Shown here: piece after piece, positions 14,357 through 19,049 of the stretch
Position numbering within the stretch: position 1 is the stretch's first letter
How the letters are laid out: each line of letters opens with the position of its first letter
Source of the DNA: Anaerolineales bacterium
Lineage (GTDB): Bacteria > Chloroflexota > Anaerolineae > Anaerolineales > Villigracilaceae
Direction: 5' to 3'
DNA length: 19,049 bases
NCBI GenBank assembly: GCA_028689195.1
Contig: JAQTWR010000007.1
Location: forward strand, 1-19,049
The notes under the pieces: model-generated
Database searches by the model: none
Told to the model about the DNA's origin: nothing
The model's input: only the letters and a program-made list of their open reading frames with translations
Position numbers and translations under genes: made by a program

Positions 14357-15115
14357 TTACCCAAACCTGCCCATGATGTAATCTTCGGTTTTCTTTTGTT
14401 TTGGAATGGTAAAGAGCGATTTGCCTTCGCCGTATTCAACGAGTTCACCGGTCAGGAAGAAGGCGGCGTAGTCGGCTGTCCGCGCGGCTTGTTGAATGGA
14501 ATGCGGCACGAGGATAATCGTGAACTCTTTTTTCAATTCCAGCAGCGCGTCTTCCACTTTGCCGGTTGAGATTGGGTCAAGTCCCGAGGTGGGTTCGTCG
14601 AGCAAAATAATTTCTGGTTGCAGCGCCAGTACGCGCGCAAGGCATACGCGCTGCTGCTGCCCGCCAGAGAGGGCAACTGCGGGTTCGTCCAAACGGTCTT
14701 TCACCTCGTCCCAGATTGCGGCGAGTTTCAAACTGCGTTCCACGGCTTCGTTGAGTTTTGAGCCGCGCGTTTCGCCCGCGAGCTCCAATCCATAGACGAC
14801 GTTCTCGCGGATGCTCATTGGCAGCGGAACGGGACGCGCGAAGACCATTCCCACCTTGCGGCGCAGCGCGATCACGTCCGTTTTCGGGTCGAGGATGTTT
14901 TCGCCGTCAATGAGAATCTGCCCCGAACTTGTCTTTATATCCGTAAGGTCATTCAGGCGATTCAAGCAGCGCAGCAACGTGGACTTTCCGCCGCCCGCGG
15001 GACCAAAGAGAACAGTCACCGCGTTTTCGCGAATTCCCATGCTGACGTTGCGGAGCGACTCGGCGCCGTCGGAATATTGGAGAGAGAGATTTTCGATAAG
15101 GATTTTATCTACCAC
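14357..15115 (-). CDS. pstB: phosphate ABC transporter ATPase PstB
   Basis: Cytosolic ATPase driving phosphate import through PstCA. It has 252 residues. Seen: Walker A GPAGGGKST (about 38-46), signature ALSGGQQQRV, Walker B IILLDEPTSGLDP, and switch histidine in ILVPHSIQQAARTAD. The Q-loop region reads GMVFARPVPLPMSI, where PstB usually has GMVFQKPNPFPMSI; the Q-loop glutamine is therefore Ala. The start is GTG at 15115, overlapping the pstA stop codon by 7 bp, which indicates translational coupling. It is last in pstS-pstC-pstA-pstB; phoU, often next, is absent here. Confidence 0.95.
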   Translation of the reverse strand: MVDKILIENLSLQYSDGAESLRNVSMGIRENAVTVLFGPAGGGKSTLLRCLNRLNDLTDIKTSSGQILIDGENILDPKTDVIALRRKVGMVFARPVPLPMSIRENVVYGLELAGETRGSKLNEAVERSLKLAAIWDEVKDRLDEPAVALSGGQQQRVCLARVLALQPEIILLDEPTSGLDPISTGKVEDALLELKKEFTIILVPHSIQQAARTADYAAFFLTGELVEYGEGKSLFTIPKQKKTEDYIMGRFG

Positions 15116-15975
15116 TGTCGCCTCGCTCTTGCGCGCGAACGAATTACGGTCGCAATTACATTCATCGTTAATACAAACGCCAGCAACACAAGCGCCGTCC
15201 CATATTGAATTTGAATGGGCATTTCAGGGACTTGCGTGGAAATCACAAAAAGATGATACGGCAGCGCCATTGTCGCGTCGAAGGGCGAGTTGGGTAATCG
15301 TGGGAGGAAGAAAGCCGCGCCCGTGAAAAGAATGGGGGCAGTCTCTCCCGCGGCGCGTTCCAGTCCTAAAATAACTCCCGTTAAAATTCCGGGCAGCGCT
15401 TCCTTCAAGATAATTTTGCGGATGGTCTGCCAGCGAGTCGCGCCGAGCGAGATGCTCACGGTGCGAAAGGCTTGCGGCACGGTGCGCAGCGCTTCTTCTG
15501 ATGCGCTGATGATGACGGGCAGGGTCATAATGGAAAGCGTCAGCGACGCGGCGAGGATGGAGGTGCCGAATTTCAAAAATAGCACGAACAATCCCAAGCC
15601 GAACAGTCCATACACCACCGAGGGAATCCCCGCGAGGTTGATAATCGCCAAACGGATGAGGCGCGTCCATTGGTTGTCTTTGGCGTATTCCGCGAGATAG
15701 ATCGCGGCGGCGATTCCCAGCGGAACAGAAAATACCGCCGTGCCGAGAGTCAGATACAGCGTGCCGACGATTGCGGGGAAAATTCCGCCCGCGCGCATTC
15801 CATCATGCGGAAAGCCCGAAAGAAATTCCCATGAAATTGCGGAGCCGCCTTTATAGATAATAAAGAGGATTGTGCCGACGATGGGCAGCACGGTAACAAT
15901 CGCCATTAATGTAATGGCGACAAAGCCCAGCCTTTGAACGGCGTGACGATTGCGTGAAAGAAATTTTGTCATCAT
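15109..15975 (-). CDS. pstA: phosphate ABC transporter permease PstA
   Basis: Inner-membrane permease half of the Pst transporter, 288 residues with about six membrane segments. Seen: the first TM (about 14-38), then the binding-protein-dependent transport fold beginning GIFPAIVGTLYLTLGTAVFSVPLGI, AGIPSVVYGLFGLG, and the ABC-contacting EAA-type loop FRTVSISLGATRWQTIRKI followed by ERAAGETAPILFTGA. The start at 15975 overlaps the pstC stop as ATGA; a second ATG follows immediately (15972). An open frame continues upstream to 16335 but only as an out-of-frame reading of pstC. It overlaps pstB by 7 bp. Confidence 0.95.
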   Translation of the reverse strand: MMTKFLSRNRHAVQRLGFVAITLMAIVTVLPIVGTILFIIYKGGSAISWEFLSGFPHDGMRAGGIFPAIVGTLYLTLGTAVFSVPLGIAAAIYLAEYAKDNQWTRLIRLAIINLAGIPSVVYGLFGLGLFVLFLKFGTSILAASLTLSIMTLPVIISASEEALRTVPQAFRTVSISLGATRWQTIRKIILKEALPGILTGVILGLERAAGETAPILFTGAAFFLPRLPNSPFDATMALPYHLFVISTQVPEMPIQIQYGTALVLLAFVLTMNVIATVIRSRARARRQW

Positions 15976-16868
15976 GAGAGAATTCTCTCCGCTCGTTTTT
16001 TTGCGCGGAACACCACCGACGACGCGATGATATTCACCGCCAGCGAAATAAGAAACAGCATCATGCCGATAAAGAACAACACATGGTAATGCGCGCTGCC
16101 GTTTGCGACTTCGCCCATTTCGGCGGCGATGGTGGCGGTCATGGTTCTTACGGGCGAAAAAATACTTCCGAGTTTTGTCGCCAATACGGGCGCGTTGCCT
16201 GTGACCATCATCACAGTCATTGTTTCGCCGATGGCGCGACCTATGCCGAGCATGACCGCAGTGAGAACGCCCGATTTCGCGGCGGGCAGCGTCACGCGCC
16301 AAATGGTTTGCCATTTCGTTGCGCCGAGCGCCCACGCGCCTTCGCGGTATGCGCGCGGGACGGAGTCGAGCGCGTCTTCGGCGACGGAGACAATCGTTGG
16401 GACGGCAATTCCGCCAAGCAGCAGCGAACCCGTGAAGGCGGTTAATCCAGTTGGAAGGTTTAGAAAAACGCGGATGTAAGGCGAGAGGACGAGAATGCCG
16501 AGAAATCCCAGCACAACAGAGGGAAGCCCGCCGAGCAATTCGACCAGCGGCTTGAGAATTTCGCGCATCCAGCGCGGCGCGATTTCAGAGATGTAAACTG
16601 CGGCGCCGATCCCAAACGGGACGGCGATCAACGCCGCGCCGAGCGTGATAATCAACGAGCCTGTGATGAGCGGCAGTATCCCAAAATAATCTTCGATGGG
16701 ATACCAGCGAACGCTGAGCAGGGAAGTTATATCCACGTCGCCCAGCGCGGGCAAACCTTCGCGCAATAGGAAGAAGAAGATCAGTCCCACAAACACAATG
16801 GCTGAATAGCCGGCGCCTTGTATCAATCGGGTGATAATGAATTCGCGCCATGATAAAGATTTTTCCAT
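15972..16868 (-). CDS. pstC: phosphate ABC transporter permease PstC
   Basis: Partner permease of PstA, 298 residues with six membrane segments. Seen: first TM (about 18-35), periplasmic loop containing SVRWYPIEDYFGILPLITG (typical of PstC), GLPSVVLGFLGILVL, the EAA-type loop REGAWALGATKWQTIWRVTLPAA, and GIGRAIGETMTVMMVTGN. ATG 16868 is preceded by TGGAG. The gap from pstS (49 bp) holds a perfect palindrome. Overlaps pstA by 4 bp. Confidence 0.96.
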   Translation of the reverse strand: MEKSLSWREFIITRLIQGAGYSAIVFVGLIFFFLLREGLPALGDVDITSLLSVRWYPIEDYFGILPLITGSLIITLGAALIAVPFGIGAAVYISEIAPRWMREILKPLVELLGGLPSVVLGFLGILVLSPYIRVFLNLPTGLTAFTGSLLLGGIAVPTIVSVAEDALDSVPRAYREGAWALGATKWQTIWRVTLPAAKSGVLTAVMLGIGRAIGETMTVMMVTGNAPVLATKLGSIFSPVRTMTATIAAEMGEVANGSAHYHVLFFIGMMLFLISLAVNIIASSVVFRAKKRAERILS

Positions 16869-16885
16869 GCGTCTCCAAACATAAA

Positions 16886-16915
16886 CGTAGGGGCGGTTCG
16901 CAAACCGCCCCTACG
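16886..16915. repeat. perfect GC-rich palindrome between pstS and pstC
   Basis: A 13-bp perfect stem, cgtaggggcggtt (16886-16898) and aaccgcccctacg (16903-16915), with a 4-base loop. No T-run follows on either strand. Placed between the binding-protein gene and the permease genes it could stabilise the pstS message or reduce read-through; it also has the look of a dispersed genomic palindrome. Confidence 0.85.
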
Positions 16916-16917
16916 GA

Positions 16918-17787
16918 TTATTTTATTACGGGCACAAAACCCAACTTTGCGACGATCTCTTGCGCGGCGGGCGAGAGAATCCAATCGAGATATTCTTTGA
17001 TGATTCCCGTCGGCTCGCCGTTCGTGTACATATACAAATCGCGTGCAATCGGATAGGTTTTATCGTTCACGGTCGCAATGGATGGCAGCACGTACGCGCC
17101 GCCGTCTGCCTCCGCAATCGCGATCATCTTCAAATCTTTCGGCACATATCCCAAACCGTCGTAGCCAATTGCGTTTGGGTTATCGCGCACTTCCGAAATG
17201 ATTCCTTCAGAAGACGGAAGCAACAAGGTGTCCATCGAGAATAAAGTTTTATCTTTCTTGTCGCCCAAACGCAAAACGGTTTCCAAAAAATAAACGTGTG
17301 TGCCGGAATTGGTCTCGCGCGAAAGTTTGACAATGGGGCGGTCTTCGCCGCCGACGCCCCTCCAGTTTGTAATCTTGCCGCTGTAAATATCGGAGATTTG
17401 CTTCAACGTTAATTCGCTTACCAGATTTTTGGGATTAACGATCACCGCGATAGCGTCGCGCGCGATGATATGTTCAACGGGATTGATCCCTTTCGACTGC
17501 GCCTCCGCGATTTCCTCTTTTTTGATTTGGCGCGACGCGTTGGCGATTCCTACCGTGTTGTTAATCAACGCCGCGATGCCCGTCCCCGACCCGCCGCCCG
17601 TTACCGAGATTCGCACCTCGGGATGTTCGCTCTGATATTGTTCCGCCCACGCCAGCGCGAGGTTGACGATGGTGTCCGAGCCTTTGTTTTCGATATATTG
17701 CGCCGAAGAATTTGAAGCGGAATTATTCGACGTTCCGCATGAAGCGATAAGGAAGGAAAAAATAAGAAAGATGAGCAAGCGTTTCAT
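16918..17787 (-). CDS. pstS: phosphate-binding lipoprotein PstS
   Basis: Extracytoplasmic phosphate receptor of the Pst system, 289 residues. A lipoprotein signal (MKRLLIFLIFSFLIASC) ends in lipobox IASC with Cys17 as the predicted lipid anchor. Seen: KGSDTIVNLALAWAEQY, the phosphate-binding VTGGGSGTGIAAL, IANASRQIKKEE, RDAIAVIVNP, ISDIYSGKITNWRGVGG, SRETNSGTHVYF, and the C-terminal EYLDWILSPAAQEIVAKLGFVPV. ATG 17787 is chosen over the upstream frame to 17841 because the signal peptide starts there. A promoter TTGTAC-N17-TATAAT sits seven bases upstream of the ATG, so the message is probably leaderless. First gene of pstS-C-A-B. Confidence 0.95.
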   Translation of the reverse strand: MKRLLIFLIFSFLIASCGTSNNSASNSSAQYIENKGSDTIVNLALAWAEQYQSEHPEVRISVTGGGSGTGIAALINNTVGIANASRQIKKEEIAEAQSKGINPVEHIIARDAIAVIVNPKNLVSELTLKQISDIYSGKITNWRGVGGEDRPIVKLSRETNSGTHVYFLETVLRLGDKKDKTLFSMDTLLLPSSEGIISEVRDNPNAIGYDGLGYVPKDLKMIAIAEADGGAYVLPSIATVNDKTYPIARDLYMYTNGEPTGIIKEYLDWILSPAAQEIVAKLGFVPVIK

Positions 17788-17794
17788 TGGCGGG

Positions 17795-17823
17795 ATTATA
17801 GTCTGTGGCGGGCGGGCGTACAA
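17795..17823 (-). promoter_or_regulatory. pstS promoter, predicted leaderless
   Basis: On the minus strand TTGTAC (17818-17823), 17-bp spacer, TATAAT (17795-17800), then seven bases to ATG 17787. Further upstream ATCATT-N6-AATGAT (17837-17854) is a possible regulator site, and TTGACT (17874-17879) could be a second, weaker promoter. No clear Pho box was recognised. Confidence 0.65.
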
Positions 17824-17883
17824 GCGGGAGAAAAATATCATTGTGTGAAATGATTTTATTCGCGACCGTTTTTAGTCAACAAA

Positions 17884-17916
17884 AAATATCGGAAGTTTTT
17901 GAGGCTTCCGATATTT
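17884..17916 (-). terminator. Rho-independent terminator of glpX
   Basis: Perfect 12-bp stem (aaatatcggaag at 17884-17895, cttccgatattt at 17905-17916) with a 9-base loop. On the minus strand it runs into TTTTTT, so it ends transcription arriving from glpX before the pstS promoter. Confidence 0.85.
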
Positions 17917-17927
17917 CGGTCGTATAT

Positions 17928-18082
17928 TAACGTGAATAATGGATAAGCCAAAAACATCAGCATGTCACCCTGAGGGAGCGTTTTTCAGTGACCGAAGGGT
18001 CTCAAATGAGCCGTTCCGAGATGCTTCGGGGCAAAAAACGCCCCTCAGCATGACATAATCCCGTTATCCATTATTGACGTTA
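17928..18082. repeat. nested inverted repeat, MITE-like, between glpX and pstS
   Basis: Outer 19-bp arms (17928-17946 and 18064-18082) match with one mismatch: taacgtgaataatggataa against its complement. Inside, 17962-17987 and 18031-18056 form a second imperfect arm pair around the words CCCTGAGGGAGCG and CGCCCCTCAGCATGACAT. No open reading frame is present. The stretch from 17788 to 18118 has no gene; it holds the pstS promoter, the glpX terminator and this element. Confidence 0.75.
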
Positions 18083-18118
18083 TATTATCTTGCGTAGCGC
18101 GATATTTAACAAAGCGAG

Positions 18119-19049
18119 TTAATAATGTATCGCGCTGAGGTTATCCAACTTATCTGTGCTGTGCGTGGCGTTGATGCGCCGGATGGTTCCCGTCAGCCCG
18201 CGTATGACGAGGCTTTCGGTGGTGATGTGATTGCCGTGATACCGAACGCCCTTCAGCAGTTCGCCGTCGGTAATTCCCGTTGCGGCGAAGAAAACGTCTT
18301 CGGATGAAACGAGGTCGTTCATCGTCAACACTTTATCGAAGTCGTAGCCGGCTTCGCGTCCGCGCCGCAATTCGTCTTCATCGCGCGCGAATAATTTTCC
18401 TTGAATTTCTCCGCCCATCGCGCGTAACGCGCACGCGGCGAGCACGCCTTCGGGTGTGCCGCCGATACCGAGCAGAACGTCCACGCCCGAATCTGACCAT
18501 GCGGTCATCAACGCGGCTGCCACGTCGCCGTCTGGAATTTGGCGGATGCGCGCGCCTGCTTTGCGGATTTCAGCGACCATGTCGTCATGGCGGGGGCGGT
18601 CCAAAATGATGGTGGTCAGGTCTTCCACAGCCATGTCTTTGGCTTTTGCAATGGCTTTCAGGTTTTCTGTGATAGACCACTCGATGTTGATTTTTCCTTT
18701 GGCTTCGGGACCCACCACAATTTTATTCATATATAAAAACGGACCTGGATCAAACATCGCGCCACGCGGCGCGATTGCCACAGTGGCGATTGAGTTCGAG
18801 CGTCCAAACGCAAGCGGACGGGTTCCGTCAATAGGGTCAACCGCTACGTCTACATCAGGAGCGGAGCCGTTGCCGACCTTTTCCCCGTTGAATAACATTG
18901 GGGCTTTATCCTTCACGCCTTCGCCAATGACGATGATTCCGTTCATATCTACTGTGCCGAGTACAAGCCGCATCGCGTTGACAGCGGCTTGATCCGCGCC
19001 CTCTTTATCTCCGCGCCCCATGAAACGTCCCGCCAGCATTGCAGCGGCT
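18119..19049 (-). CDS. glpX: class II fructose-1,6-bisphosphatase GlpX (5' end outside window)
   Basis: Hydrolyses fructose 1,6-bisphosphate to fructose 6-phosphate for gluconeogenesis. About 309 residues are visible; the frame stays open to the window edge, reading AAAMLAGRFMGRGDKEGADQAAV, and the family normally has 20-30 more N-terminal residues before this point. Seen: VIGEGVKDKAPML, the metal/phosphate site VDPIDGTRPLA (most GlpX have EGT, here DGT), YMNKIVVGPEAKG, LDRPRHDDMVAEIRKAGARI, DGDVAAAL, GIGGTPEGVLAACALRAMGGE, FFAATGITDGELLKGVRY. The ending at 18119 is followed by a MITE-like repeat and a terminator. Identity is firm; the start is not in view. Confidence 0.95.
   Translation of the reverse strand, partial: AAAMLAGRFMGRGDKEGADQAAVNAMRLVLGTVDMNGIIVIGEGVKDKAPMLFNGEKVGNGSAPDVDVAVDPIDGTRPLAFGRSNSIATVAIAPRGAMFDPGPFLYMNKIVVGPEAKGKINIEWSITENLKAIAKAKDMAVEDLTTIILDRPRHDDMVAEIRKAGARIRQIPDGDVAAALMTAWSDSGVDVLLGIGGTPEGVLAACALRAMGGEIQGKLFARDEDELRRGREAGYDFDKVLTMNDLVSSEDVFFAATGITDGELLKGVRYHGNHITTESLVIRGLTGTIRRINATHSTDKLDNLSAIHY

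Noticed and set aside
15976..16335. N-terminal extension of pstA, possible fusion protein
   Set aside because: The frame upstream of 15975 reads pstC in another frame, giving Arg/His-rich nonsense; the ATGA overlap with the pstC stop marks the true start.
17842..18118. Possible small gene or tRNA in the glpX-pstS gap
   Set aside because: No cloverleaf and no frame with a ribosome site was found; the stretch is explained by the terminator, a promoter region and the nested inverted repeat.

Overview
This window most likely comes from the chromosome of a Chloroflexota bacterium, probably class Anaerolineae. That is an inference. It rests on the Firmicutes-like DnaB/DnaD/DnaI-type helicase-loading set, a lipoprotein PstS with no outer-membrane genes, roughly balanced GC with heavy GCG/CGC codon use, and many small intergenic repeats. 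No rRNA, tRNA, transposase, prophage or CRISPR array was seen. The genes are all core or housekeeping types. The unusual material lies in one replication protein and in the repeat sequences between, and sometimes inside, genes.

Left part, minus strand (1-5224): a repair-related block runs pcrA (UvrD-type helicase), then a 7TM-PAS-GGDEF diguanylate cyclase, then uvrA, which is cut by the left edge. Upstream of pcrA is mscL, which carries a C-terminal zinc ribbon. A strong promoter for mscL lies back-to-back with the promoter of the plus-strand block.

Middle, plus strand (5338-9524): a DUF151 bifunctional-nuclease-like protein, the replicative helicase dnaB, a DnaD-domain primosome protein, and a 507-residue protein holding two tandem DnaC/DnaI-type AAA+ modules. 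The second module keeps Walker A and B but appears to have lost the sensor-1 Asn and the arginine-finger region. Together they look like a helicase-loading cassette with a two-headed loader, the most interesting protein here.

Plus strand (9670-14228): an FTR1-type iron permease with its own palindrome, promoter and leader hairpin, then nadC-nadA-nadB, covering the de novo route from aspartate to nicotinate mononucleotide. The FTR1 and nad genes are separated by a terminator. A perfect-stem bidirectional terminator closes nadB against the convergent pst operon.

Right part, minus strand (14357-19049): glpX (class II fructose-1,6-bisphosphatase, cut by the right edge) with its terminator, then pstS-pstC-pstA-pstB for high-affinity phosphate uptake. 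phoU is not in the window.

Repeats: six short tandem arrays with 7- or 8-bp period (76-103, 4724-4758, 4791-4830, 7374-7427, 12565-12620, 14234-14261) and five larger palindromes (5896-5960, 11415-11447, 12055-12108, 16886-16915, 17928-18082) are scattered over the 19 kb. Two of them lie in frame inside conserved genes (uvrA and nadA), one supplies the stop codon of mscL, and several directly abut start codons that lack a Shine-Dalgarno sequence. Two genes (nadC, pstS) show TATAAT-N7-ATG, suggesting leaderless transcripts.
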